A DNA stretch of 64,000 nt, from positions 26,339,501-26,403,500 of the forward strand of contig JAJNNQ010000009.1 in the NCBI GenBank assembly GCA_027886175.1, in the 5' to 3' direction. Under the pieces are notes generated by a model. The model made no database searches. It was not told the origin of the DNA and worked only from the letters and a program-made list of their open reading frames with translations. Position 1 is the first letter of the stretch; the number at the start of each line of letters is the position of its first letter. The position numbers and the translations under genes are program-made. Positions 12,586 through 24,425 of the stretch are shown piece after piece. The stretch comes from Phylloscopus collybita. Taxonomy: Eukaryota > Chordata > Aves > Passeriformes > Phylloscopidae.

Positions 12586-13550
12586 ACACCCATTGATGTA
12601 CCTGAGCTTTCTCTTCTCCAGGCTGAAGAATCTCAGCCTCTCCTCATACAACAGATGCTTCAGTCCCTTTATCACCTCTGTGCTGGACTCACTCCATAAA
12701 GTCCATATCTGTCTTGTACTGGGCAGTCTGCACTGGTTGTGCAGTGCTTCAAACTATGGTCACACAAGTGCTGAACAGAGTGGGAGGTTCACTTGCTTTA
12801 ACCTATTGTACTTCATATTACCCAGGATGATGTTGCCCTTCTTTTCTTTGAAACTGCACTGCTGGTTTGTGATCAGCTTGTTGTCCATCAGGACCCCAAT
12901 GGCCTTCTCTGCAGAGCTTCTTTCCAGCAGGTTGGTCCCCAGTGCATATGGTGCCCATGTTTATTCTTCTCCACAGTTCTCTTCGGGGCTTTGCATTTCC
13001 CCTTGTTAAAATTGAGGTTCCTCTTGAACCAGCTCTCCAGCTTGTCAAGGTCCCACATGGCAGCACAGCTATGTGGTGTTTCAGCTGCTCCTCCCCATTT
13101 TGCATCATCTGTGAACTTGCTAAGGTGCACTCTGTCACATCATTTCAGGTCATTAGTGAAGCTGTTAAACAATATTAACCCCAGTAATGATCCCTGGATT
13201 ACACCACTTGTGACTTGCCTCCAACTGGACTTTGTGCTGCTGATCACCACCCAGCAAGCCTGGCCATTCAGTTAATTTTCAAGCTGTGTAGTTATCTGGC
13301 CTTTAATTTGTCAACTTGTCTTTGAGGATGTTATAGGGTCTGCCTTAACTCAAGTTGAGGTAAACAGCTTTAGCTGCTCTCTTCTCTCATCCAACAGGCT
13401 GCTCACCTTTTAGAAGGTTATCAGATTGTTAAAGCATGATTTCCCTTCTGCAAACTTACACTGATTGCTCCCAATCTCGTTTATTCCCTTCATGTGTTTG
13501 GAAATGGTTTCCAGGATGATTTTCTCCATCATCTTTCCATGGATGTAAAT
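12586..13550 (-). mobile_element. CR1 LINE ORF2 remnant (reverse transcriptase region), decayed
   Basis: The plus strand runs through TTCTCTTCTCCAGGCTGAAG, GCCTCTCCTCATAC, GTTGTCCATCAGGACCCC, CAGCTCTCCAGCTTGTCAAG, TTTTGCATCATCTGTGAACT, GATCCCTGGATTACACCACT and AAGCATGATTTCCC, in the order of the reverse complement of CR1 ORF2 (the C-terminal reverse-transcriptase part). Reading on the minus strand meets stops and frameshifts, so it makes no protein. The 138- and 106-codon ORFs crossing it are chance frames. The element is cut at its 5' side near 13550. It is the longest transposon copy in the window. Confidence 0.88.
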
Positions 13551-16500
13551 TGCTGCTTTATTGTTTGCTTGTGGTTGCAGAGCCCAGATAATAGATTTGA
13601 TAGGAAAGCCGTCCTATTATTTTATTGTAGAGACACTTAAATGATGAATTTTCTAGATCCTGGGGTTTTAAAAATGTCTTTCAGTTATTTTATGGAGACC
13701 AAGTTGAAATTTTGCTTGTGGCCAGTGAATGGGAGGAGGCATGGAAAAGGAGCATGTAGAAATCCTGTAGAGCATTGCTGGCAGTGAGGCTTCAGGGCCT
13801 GAGAGGAGTGTGTGTGCAAAACACTGCATTTGCAATGAATTCAAAATATGTAATTTTTGAATTCAAAAATGTATTGAAAAAATTCAAAAATATGTATTTT
13901 TCCTGTTTTCATAGTCTGCTCCTGTTAGAGCAATGCTGCCTTGCAATTGACTGGATTGAAAAAAAGTCTAATATTCCCTGTTAATGCCTGTATTTATTTT
14001 ATAAATGAAACCCTGAAGAGTGATACAAAATCAGTGGCCTTGCAAAGATTTGGGAATATTGCTTAAAACTTTGTCCTTCAAGATTATTTAGTTCCATTTT
14101 GGCTTTTCAAGACTGTGGATAGACCAACAGGAATGTGTGAGGCCAACTCCCTTGTTCCATTCAGTTGGATATCACCTTACCAGAAGTGGATATGTAAGAC
14201 ATTCTGGTGGGTTTGTGTGGGCAAGTGAGATATTACCTACCAAACCAACCATGGCAGAGAGGGAGAGAAATTAGAAATCCGTCAGAAGATGCCTCAAAAC
14301 AATGCATATTATTAGCATTAGCTAATTTTATTTTGCTTGCTAATCAAGGAGGACAAAGTCATTCCTGCTACTCAGACATTGGGGTTTTTATTAGTCTTTC
14401 TCTTGAACATAAATGTTTCTTCTCTTTTTAGGTGTGGGTAAATCAGACAAGAATCTAGGTGGAAAGGCAATCAGACAGAATGGAATTATGAAGCTTTATA
14501 AATAATCCTGTTTTGAATATACTAAATATACTCAGAGAAGTTGTGTGATTGGATGTGGTGTATGTAAAATCAAAGGTCTAAGAGAAAAATTGAAGACAAC
14601 TGTCAGAGGCTTTTTGCTCTTGTGATTGAAGGCTAGAAAAATTTGGTTTCATATCAGCACCATGTTGTCAACAGTGTTGAGTGGCCTGATTACTGAGGCA
14701 ATTTAAAAAAATTATTATGAAAATTAGCTGTGCTGACCAGATAGAGAAAATAAAATTTTAATTATTACTATGGCTTGTTTGTGAAAATGGTAGTAAGAAT
14801 TCATTATACTTACTCTTGTGAGAGCAAACCCACCAAGCCTCCAAAGTCTTTCTTATTGCTTTTAGCTTTTGGGTCCCTCCTTGAAGTTCAGAATTTTGCC
14901 GAAGAATTGGCCTATGTATTTTGAGAACAGATTCTGAATTTTTTTCATCCTATTCTGGTCATTATATTTGTCCTGCTTTCTTTTGCAATAGTTTACAATT
15001 TAGCTCAGTATTCCATCTGCTCTTCCTATAGTACCAAAACAATATAAATAACACATTTGTCATGTTTTCATGTACTCTTCTATTCTATTCCATCTCTTGC
15101 AAAGTGACTGCAGGCACAGAAGTGGGGAATTTATCACCATGATGAGGTTATTTGAGACAATAAACAGCTGGGAGATGGAAGCTTATCTGTATGAAAATGT
15201 TTTATCTCATGTTGTGGGACGATTTGAATATGGAACAGTAGCTGGTAGTTTAAGGTCAATCCCTATATGAAAGTCAGTGCCTACCAGGAAGTGCCTAAAA
15301 CATGTGCAAGAATAGTTCAACTCCTTTTTCTCCTTGTGCTCAGAGCTGCTCTGTTTCAAAGAGTGCTGTTTAGGAATGCTACTGGATGCTCTCACACTAG
15401 AAGACTAAAATACAAAGTTTGTAGTGTAAAGAATCAGCTAAAATTCTGCAATTGCACTGGAGGATTATTTTTTTAAATAAGTCCTCAGCTGGCATAATAT
15501 GCAAGCCTTGCTTTATGTTTCTGAAAAGCTATCTACCTTTGATTCAATACCATCCTGAATCTTACAATTTGCTGTTATGACTACTACCATGCTTGCAAAT
15601 ACCTAATTTAAATTACCTCTTAATAAACTTAGTGTATCTGTTTGTGTGGCTAATTTCTATTTTCACTCTATCAGAAGAAGAAAGAAGAGGAAAGAGGAGA
15701 GTGTGTCATTATTTTGTGATGACAGGACAAAAAGTGTTTCTTTAATTCTTCCTCTGCAGACCTAAGAGGAATTTTTGAAATTGTCTCCTTGTAAGAGTTA
15801 CCTCCACTGATTCTCTCCTTAGTGAATCCTTAGTGCTTAGCATTTTGAATGTTCAGCGTTCAGGTAAAGAACAGTCTATATGGATCTCTTGGGATAGCAT
15901 GTTCTAGCTGTAGAACATCCAGATTTGTAATTTCAAACTTAATGGATAGAGTTGGCAGTTCTGTTACCAGCTCTGTCTTGGTGCTTTTATTTTTCTGTGG
16001 AAACATTCTGATCTCACAGTTCTACACTCAATTTTGCTTTGGCATCTAGTTCGTGTTTTCCCAAGAGGCATAGTTAGTTCTTGCTGATCATCCCTCATGG
16101 CTGAAGAAAAATGCAATGTACATTTTAAGACTTTTTCCTGAAAAGTAGCTTCTGTGGGATGTTTACATAAGCAACTGCAGTGTACCCTGTTTTTTGACGG
16201 CATTTCTGGTACAGTGGACAAAACCTTTACTTATCACTGTTTGTAATACTGTTGGGGTTGGGTTTTTTCATTCTTCCATTTCTTTTCTTTATTAAATGCT
16301 ACAGTGTCCTTTCTGGATCCTTTTGTTGGTACTGGTTTAGGAAGATATTGATTCTAGATGTTCTGCAATATTTTTCCTCTTGCATCTGAGCATCCTCTGA
16401 AGAGTTTTTTCTTAATAGAGGGACTTTGAGAACCATGGTCCTAGCTATCCCTAATGTACTAGATTATCTGGTATTTTTCTAATTACTAATGTCTTAACCC

Positions 16501-19500
16501 CATATGCTGTCTTGTTTTTGTTAAATTTTTTTTCATCTCCCATATTCCCAGTGCAGTGTTAGACCCCATGGGCCTGTTTTAAAATTATTTTCTGATTCAC
16601 CTTTATTTTGATGCATGAAATTGTGCATTCTCAAAAATCACACTGTGGTGTGGCATAGAACTTACGTTTTATTCAATAATTTTATGTGAGCAGGTGTAAG
16701 ACTTCTGGAGTAGATGTCATGTCATGCACAGCCCATTAGATACATCAGGGGATTCCTTTGTCTCTTGTTGGTCTAAACTAGATGTAATCCCTAAGATCAC
16801 TTACTCAGCATGATCTTCTGTCACAAGAGAGGTTAGCTAACATGTGGCCATTTCATTGTTGCTGCCTTTGGCCAAATTGGTGTCACTCTTTAAGGAATTG
16901 GACTGATGCCTATTGCTGAGTCTGGCCTTGACAATATGCCTACGTTCACTGCTTGTTTCATCCTGGACTCACTGCAGTGCTCTTTCTTTGATCTTTCTGT
17001 GCTTTTAGGCCTGTTGTGCTTATATTGCTGTTTAAATTCTAGGGCTCTTCTAGCTAAATTAGAGCACTGGCTTGCCTGATTTTTCTCCCATTTCCTTTTG
17101 CTTGAAAGTCTTGTGTATCTTAGATCTTTATCTAATCTGATTTCTAACAATTGAAGATCAGAAGTTCAAGATCGGAGGCTCAGTTAGAATGTATACAGTA
17201 ACTTTTTCCCCACTTTAATGCTCTGTGATGTTCACCCTAGACAATGTATTCTTCACAAATAATGTATTCAATTTTTCTTTAGAAGTCTGACTGGTAAAAA
17301 ACTTGGATTAAAAACATACGACAGAAAGGAAGAAAGGCAAATGCAGAGCCCTGTTGCTATTCCCATTCCCATCCTCTATTTTTTGTCTTGCTTAAAGCAT
17401 CAGTACACAATTTATGTACAACTTCTAAGTAACCAGGACCTTGCAAAGTGAAAGTGAAGATGGAAGATATATGTATTTCATTGACATCATACCCATGTTC
17501 AGAGGCTGCTTCCTCTCGTCTCTCCTCTTAATCTACCTTTGAATCTGTCAATCTGCCATGCCCACTGCTATTGCTTTTTGTCAAGGGAGCTGTACCTTTG
17601 GCATTGACAAATTTAGATTTTATCCCATAGTTTTCAGAAAAACATGCCCACTAAGTGCAGTTTGCCTTACTCTTTGATTATTTCTTTGAAAACCTTCCCG
17701 TTTAAATGGAGAGGCATAATTTGTCCAGCTGCTCAACCTTGCCATCAGGGACATGTTCCAGGGATAAGCAGGATTTAGCAGAGGTTAAGGGGGTACATCT
17801 GTACAAGAGCTACTTGTTAATATATTAGTGACGTATCGCAGAAGGATTCACTTGGGGCAGGAGCTAAGTGTGGGCTTGGTACATCAGCTGATCTCTCACA
17901 ATAAGCTCCATTCTAAACTAGATAGCTTGATCTTTTGAGGCTTATCAATTTCTAGAACAGTATTTATTGCTTTTTTAAATGTTCAGGTAAATACTTAATC
18001 TGATAAAGATTTAGTGGAGGAAGTTCTGTATTCATAGTATTTTTTTTTGATCTCAAGCAACGTGCAGTGGAACTACAGTGTTAGCTTTTAGTACCTTGAC
18101 AGCTTCTTTAGAAATATGCTTTCTTTGGCATAAGCTCTTACACATAACCTTGCATATTAACTGCAAACACAGGATGTGATATAATGAAACCCAGAGCATA
18201 TCAGAATTAAATTTGGCATTGCTGCAGGAAAGAGCCAGTTAATGTCCTTGTGTAATACTTATGTAATAGATTAGATTCTCTGCCTGACTGTTCTAGTTGT
18301 CTATGGTGGTATATAAAAAGCTTGCCAGCTTGCTAGTACTCAATTAGCTCATTCACCATGAGTAAACTAGTTCTCTAGCTTATAGGAGCAAAGCGCTTCC
18401 AATCCTCTAATTGGTTTATGCATATAATCTTTTCCACACACCAACAAGTGCAAAAGTTGACTTGCTAATAGAATCGGAGAATAAAGCAAGAGAGGAGAAA
18501 AAGTACAGAAATATCTATAAACTTGATCTGTAAGGACCATTGTTTATTAATAGCACCATTTGTTACTCTTTCAGTTCTTTTTGGTTACTTGAGACTGCAG
18601 ATAAATCTTAATAGAGAAGAAAAGGGATCATAGTCACCTAATGCATAAAAATCTCTGATTTTCAAGAGATACAGTTGCTGTCAAGCTCTCAAACTTAATT
18701 TCTTTTATATATATTATTTTAACTTTCTAAGTATTTTCTTTTTAATGATTTTAGAGGACACAAGTAAGCTTTAGTTGTTACCTGTTAAAAATTTTAATAG
18801 AAAGTTGTACTTTTATAAAACGTACAAAACTGGTAAAAGAAAATTCTCTCTTTAGAAAGCATGTTTGGAAATACCATGTCAATGTTAGTTCAGGATCCTC
18901 GAAAAAATCATGCCTTATACCCTATTTTATGGCAAAGAAGATGACCTTTTAGGGCTTTTAGCTGAAAGATATAATTAAGCTCATGATAGTATATTTAGTG
19001 GACCTTCAAAGAATTTCTTCAAAACTAACTATGAACAGTCAGGACAGAACCAAGACAGTGCTGGGCTTTTGTTACTGTCTGGTTCCTCCCAGGGCAGAAG
19101 CACTGTGTCTGATGAGAGAGGTCATTCTGAGATGGGATACATACCTTCCAGGCTTCATCTGCCTCTCCAGCTTTTCTTACTTGTCTTTGTGACATCAAAA
19201 AATGCAGCAATACCTCTTCTAGAGTTTACCACGACTATGGTGAGGCTCCACTTTAAATTTTGTTATTCCAGCCTCTTGTCTGACTTATCATCCATGCAGA
19301 GTCTTACCAGGAATAAAATGTGGGAAATTCTTGCTTCAAAGGATCAAACTTTCAATGCTAAGGAAAACTTGAATGTTTTGTAAAAGTGTCAGTAACATCT
19401 ACTTCATATTCTGCTTTATTTAATGTAAGCTCTTCTTAAAATGGCATAAATATCTTTTGAGATGCAGAGATGTTTTCTAGATATTTTTCATCCAAATGTA

Positions 19501-20029
19501 CATCTTCTAGCTTGCTTGTCTCATAGCTAATGTGTTTGGAAATTTTTATAAATGAACATAGCTAATAATATACTTTTTAGTTTAAGAATCAGTCTAAGAG
19601 TAAATATTAACTGAAAGCTTAATTCTCTTACTAGAGTTTAAGCAGATCCTTGGTACATGCAGAAGAAGGTAATTTTCTGAAAGACTTTTGAGTCTTCAAT
19701 AATAATTCAAATTCAAAAAATCTCATCAAGTTGCAATTGAAAAGCTTTATGTAGGCAATCAGGGCCATGGTTGCACTTCACCTATGGTTTTAGCTCCTTT
19801 TAAAATTCAAGAGAATAGCTCAGAAAATAGGTTGTATTATTTTTAAAAATGGCTTCATCAAAGAAAATATGCATGTTCATGTTGCAGCATGACCAGGTAC
19901 ACTTTATTCTGTCAAAAGCTTTGCTCTGTGCCAGTGAACCTCCTCTGTTCATTAGTCCTAGAGACATTTCTTTAAGAAGCTGGATGTGTTGATTCTCCCC
20001 AAGCACACTGAGTCTCAGAGAAAAAAGAA
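13551..20029. other. AT-rich non-coding unique DNA
   Basis: No recognisable gene. It contains a short AATTCAAAAATATG-type tandem at 13837-13901 and a purine-rich run at 15672-15702. ORFs up to about 100 codons (for example 19069-19383) are low-complexity or show no family signature. Short AT-rich stretches with ATTA cores recur, but conservation cannot be judged from one sequence. Confidence 0.5.
13837..13901. repeat. Imperfect ~21-bp AT-rich tandem repeat
   Basis: About three diverged copies of a unit resembling GAATTCAAAAATATGTATTT follow one another. Confidence 0.7.
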
Positions 20030-20397
20030 TGACGCCTTGGAGAAGAGAGGGCTCCTGGGAGACCTCATTGCAGCATTCTGCTATGTAAAGGGGACTTAAG
20101 AAAAAGAAGGAGAGTGACTTTTTATATGGGCACATAGTGACAGGGCAAGGGAAAACAATTACAAACTACAAAATGAGAGATTTAGATTAGATGTTAGGAA
20201 AAAATTCTTTATGGTGAGGGGATGAGACACTGAAGCAGGTTGCCCAGAGTTGTGGGTGCCCCATCCCTGGAGGTGTTCAGGGTCAGGTTGCATGGCGGTC
20301 TGATCAACCTGATTTAGTGGATAGCATCCCTGCCTATGGGCAGGGGTTGGACCTAGATAATCTTTAATCCAGTTTAAGCCCTTCTCTGATTCTTGAG
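20030..20397 (+). mobile_element. CR1 LINE 3' end, forward strand
   Basis: The sequence runs CTTGGAGAAGAGAGGGCTCC, GAGACCTCATTGCAG, a GAGAGTGACTTTTTATATGG block, GTTGCCCAGAGTTGTGG, CCCATCCCTGGAGGTGTTCA and GGCAGGGGTTGGACCTAGA, ending in a CTGATTCT tail. This is a sense-oriented CR1 covering the last part of ORF2 and the 3' UTR. Small deletions, such as the loss of AGA in GCCCAGAGAAGTTG, show decay. It is 5'-truncated at about 20030. Confidence 0.9.
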
Positions 20398-20540
20398 GGT
20401 TCTCCTCATACTGACCTGGTCAAAACACAGAATTTCTGAGAGCTTCCATTCCATCTCAAAATGCAGGATACTTTATTTTCCACAGAATGAGGTGGTGACT
20501 GAAAATGGTGATAACCTTAACAGTGCTTCTTTGACTGTGC

Positions 20541-21150
20541 TTTATTGCTGTTGCTCACCCTGTGTCCCATGACTCAGGGTGAATGTATTCCTCAGATGGG
20601 AGCAGCCAGGCTGGTGAGTGTAAGCACAGGGGAGGGGAGCACAGCCCAGCAGAGGCAGGTGCCCCGATAGCCAGGGAGCAGGGCTGTGGTGTCTGGGCAT
20701 GGTGGGCAGGGCAGGTTTGGTCAGGCATCCAGAGTAAGGTACTGCCCAGCAATCACCAGGCAATCCTGTAGAGAAGGGGCAGGGCTGAGACCAGGCCAGA
20801 CAGGCAGCTTGCATGTCAGGGTCAGTCCATGGGGCTGGTGGCCAGGCACAGGCGTAATCCATAGCTCATGTGGGAGCAAGAGCTGTGGTTCAGCATAAAG
20901 ACAGCTTGTGTGAGAAAGGGGAGTCAGCACCAGGGGAGTGTCCCCACAGCACTATCAGGAGGGCTCTGCCCATGGTCACCAGAACCACAACAGAGGGGTA
21001 CAAATGTGTCTCTAGTAGAACATTTCTAGTGATGGATGCCTTTCGGTGCAGTGTCCAAACCTCATCGCTGTTTAGCAGTTTCCAGCCCTGATTCCTTGCC
21101 CAGTTCCCAAGTCTGCTAAAGGTTCAGGCTGCTTTCTGGATGTGACAGAG
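20541..21150. other. Unclassified GC-richer tract
   Basis: This block is clearly richer in G+C and in CAGG/CAGCC motifs than its surroundings. Several overlapping ORFs of 60-106 codons cross it on both strands, which is expected where stop codons are rare. It lies about 140 bp downstream of a CR1 tail. I cannot match it to a repeat family. An old LTR fragment or an exapted regulatory segment are both possible. Confidence 0.4.
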
Positions 21151-22745
21151 TGTCTGTTGCTGTGACAGAATGCTTAGGAGAGAAATGAACTCCTGGTGAC
21201 TAGGAGTTCAGATCTGCTGATCTGAAGTTATTTGAGAGACAGATTCTGTTTTCTGTAGACTGTTAATCCAATGCTCTCTTTAGAATCTGAAGGTTAACAT
21301 ATTAGCAACCCTGCTTGCTAGCAGTGATCCACCATTATGCAGTCATTTATATCCAATAGTATTGAAAGGTTAAATGTTCTCCTGCAGTGCAAAAGTGAAA
21401 CATGAGTCTTGCTTTAAGGTCACACATTGCTTTATCTGATACTACTGGACAATATATTGCAAACAAGATGAATCCCAAACCATTCATCTTTTGTAATGCT
21501 TGTCATAAAGAAGAAGTCAAATGGATTTTACGAGCCTGTATTATGCCAAGCATTGTGAAGACCACTTAAGACTGACAGAAAGTTTTTTGGACTGCCAAAC
21601 CTCTTTGGAAAGTTCCACATCCTCTCACATTCTCATAGTTATGATCATCTATTTATATAGATTAGCAGATATTCTTTCAAGATTGAAGAGGAGAATGTAT
21701 TTTAACTAGATAATTTGTTAAAATACATTAAATTATATTAAATATTCCATTTAAATGATTAAAAATCATCAGCAAAAAATCAAAATAAGTGTGCAAATTC
21801 ATGATACAGAGACCTCTGTGATGCTCTCTGGTGGTACAGGAAAGGATAACAAGCTTTCTGGTTTTTGATTATCGTACCTCTGTCATTTACAGATTTGTTT
21901 GGGTCAAAGTGTCTGTGCCCTGAAAAAAGGGATTGGCATCCATGAAACTTTTGAGAAACTCTGAGAAGAAAAGCCCTTTATAAAGAGAAGACAAAAGTGC
22001 TAATTGTGAGTATGTTGATGACAGAGGTTTGCTTGAGGTTCTTTGTTGACTCTTAAGCAAAATCCTACACATCACAAATACAAAACAATAGTTTTGTAAC
22101 AATAAGTTACATTAGATCTTATGAAAAGGTGCTCTCCTCTTAAATAGTACATATTTTAAAACTATTTTCTTTGAAGAAAGGTTTCCCAGTATCTATAACA
22201 AGCTGTCATCAAACTAGGAAGGAAAAACAATAAATCTTTGCTTGACACTCATTCATTGAAATTGCCCCCTGATGAAAAGGAAGCTTACTAGTTAATTATT
22301 TACCTCTGCTCTTGTACTTCCTCTGTATCCTTACGTCCCTGTCTAATGGTGTGCAAATGCAAGGAAATGTGGCACAAAATGACTGGATGAGTATGGGAAA
22401 TGAGCAGTGGCCCAGTCTCATGTGGGTCTCAAAATCTAGTCTTAACTTGCTGTAGGGCTTGTAATTATTAGGCTTGTGGCAAGTCTAATAGGAATAGAGA
22501 TAGGAAGGGTCAAGGTTCAGGATTGTCTGTATATCCTTAAATATCATATAATTATACAGCTGTGTCCTTTTTTCCCACATTCTTGATACTTCGTTCTTGA
22601 GAAGATAATGCAACTGCCAGTACCAGCATGTACAGGAATTTGTGGATTAACATTTTTGAAGTTATGTTTTTATCCTTAGAAGCCAGGACTATAAGAACTA
22701 GAAATTAGTATTCAAAAATAGTTTTTACCAGTTCTTTGCTTTGCT

Positions 22746-22746
<1 letters not shown>
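21151..22746. other. Non-coding unique DNA
   Basis: No gene or repeat recognised. A 62-codon ORF at 21521-21709 has no recognisable domain. Confidence 0.5.

Positions 22747-22798
<52 letters not shown>
22747..22798. repeat. Poly(A) run of 52 bases
   Basis: Fifty-two consecutive A bases between TTTGCTC and GGTTGC. No AATAAA or retrocopy body is visible just upstream and no target-site duplication flanks it, so I read it as a mononucleotide repeat rather than the tail of a processed pseudogene. Confidence 0.95.
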
Positions 22799-22800
<2 letters not shown>

Positions 22801-24215
22801 TTGCATTTCACCCAAACTGGAGTAATTTTTACTCCTTTTGATTACAAGGATTATGAACTTCAGTGATATATTTTGAATATATTCTCACATCTTTCAGGCA
22901 TTTGTGAAGGAATAGTGAAATAATGGTCACCAACATCTCTGGTTTGCTTAAGGTCAGAATATTTGGATCAGCAGTGCCCATTTCGTTGCATTTGCATTTT
23001 TGTTTCTTTGCGTGTCAAAAACTTGAGGGTGAAAGATGTGGTTGACTTTCAGCCAAATCCTTTTCATCACACCTACATTTAGAGGAACTCATTATTATCA
23101 GTCATGAATTTCTGATTCTTTCCCCCCTCCTCTTTTAGTTATTAGTGTTTTTATCTGTTTTCTATCTGTTTAATTAGCTCTTTGTAGACCTGTAAGTCCC
23201 TGTGCAGACTTGGTGTACTGCAGCTAAAGGATCAAATCAAGTGGATTACATTTCTAATGTAAATAGTTGAATTATTTCCAGTTTAACACATATTTATGGT
23301 TTATCTTATTTAACAGAAAATATGTAGAATTACCAGCAGATTATAACTATGGCAACAAGTACAGAGAAGATGGAACAATTTCTTCTCAGGGTGTAATAGG
23401 CAAATGAGTCTCAGGTTTTTTTCCACTGCTGATACTCTGTTCACAAGTCAGAACCATTAATGTGTGATATCAGAAACATTTGGCTGTCTAACTTCTATGA
23501 AATAAATACAGTGTGAAATCATAGCATGATTAACAGTGGATGTTAAACAAACTTGTCATTTGGAGAAATAGTCTACAACAGATTTGGTGAAATTTGTGAA
23601 ATCATAGAGAATGGCTCCTTGCTTCATATGTGGTTGAAAAACAGTGAAAACAAATAATTTAATCAGTGCCAGATTAAGCTCTTACAACATGAATGTAATT
23701 ATACTTTTCATAACAATGATTGAATATTCACAAAGTTATTTTAATGATAATTATAACAACGTGTATACACTTTCCACTGTATACAAAGGTCCATTTTCAA
23801 AAATAAAAAAAGCCCTAGTTTCTAATTGAATTGCTCTAGTGAACCTGATGAAACTTTAAGCCCTTTATTTCTTCTCAAAGTGAAAAACTGTGTCAGTAAT
23901 TACTGTCATTATTAATCATGCCTTCAGTTTCTTCTTTTAGAGAGGTTTTTCTTTACTGAAATGTTCTGTACAACCTGGGCCTCTCTCTCGTTGCACGCCC
24001 TCCATCTCTGCATAGGTTCTCTTGGAAGTCTGTGGATGAGTTCTCCACCAGCAATTCCAGGTTCAGAATTGACTGTTCAGTGAATTGGCATGGAGGAGAA
24101 AGAACTTACAATTCTGTCTTCTGGTCGTGAACACTTGAAATCCTCTGGTGCTTTATCACAGTTTTGGTCTCACTCTTCGAACAAAATACTTCTTCCATTC
24201 ACTTTTCTGTGACCC
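22799..24215. other. Non-coding unique DNA
   Basis: AT-rich sequence without a recognisable gene or repeat. Confidence 0.5.
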
Positions 24216-24425
24216 TTTCCTTTCCTTTCCTTTCCTTTCCTTTCCTTTCCTTTCCTTTCCTTTCCTTTCCTTTCCTTTCCTTTCCTTTCCTTTCCTTTCC
24301 TTTCCTTTCCTTTCCTTTCCTTTCCTTTCCTTTCCTTTCCTTTCCTTTCCTTTCCTTTCCTTTCCTTTCCTTTCCTTTCCTTTCCTTTCCTTTCCTTTCC
24401 TTTCCTTTCCTTTCCTTTCCTTTCC
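24216..24425. repeat. (TTTCC)42 perfect pentanucleotide array
   Basis: Forty-two uninterrupted TTTCC units span exactly 210 bases. One strand is wholly pyrimidine and the other wholly purine (GGAAA), so mirror symmetry and triplex (H-DNA) formation are plausible. Because the unit contains no stop codon in any frame, long Ser-Phe-Pro-Phe-Leu or Gly-Lys-Glu-Arg-Lys ORFs appear in all frames; these are artefacts. The absence of interruptions implies recent expansion and high mutability. Confidence 0.98.

Noticed and set aside
12593..13009. 138-codon plus-strand ORF
   Set aside because: It runs antisense to the CR1 ORF2 remnant; the real ancestral coding frame is on the minus strand and is broken.
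22300..22798. Processed pseudogene ending in the A52 run
   Set aside because: No AATAAA, no coding remnant and no target-site duplication can be seen upstream.
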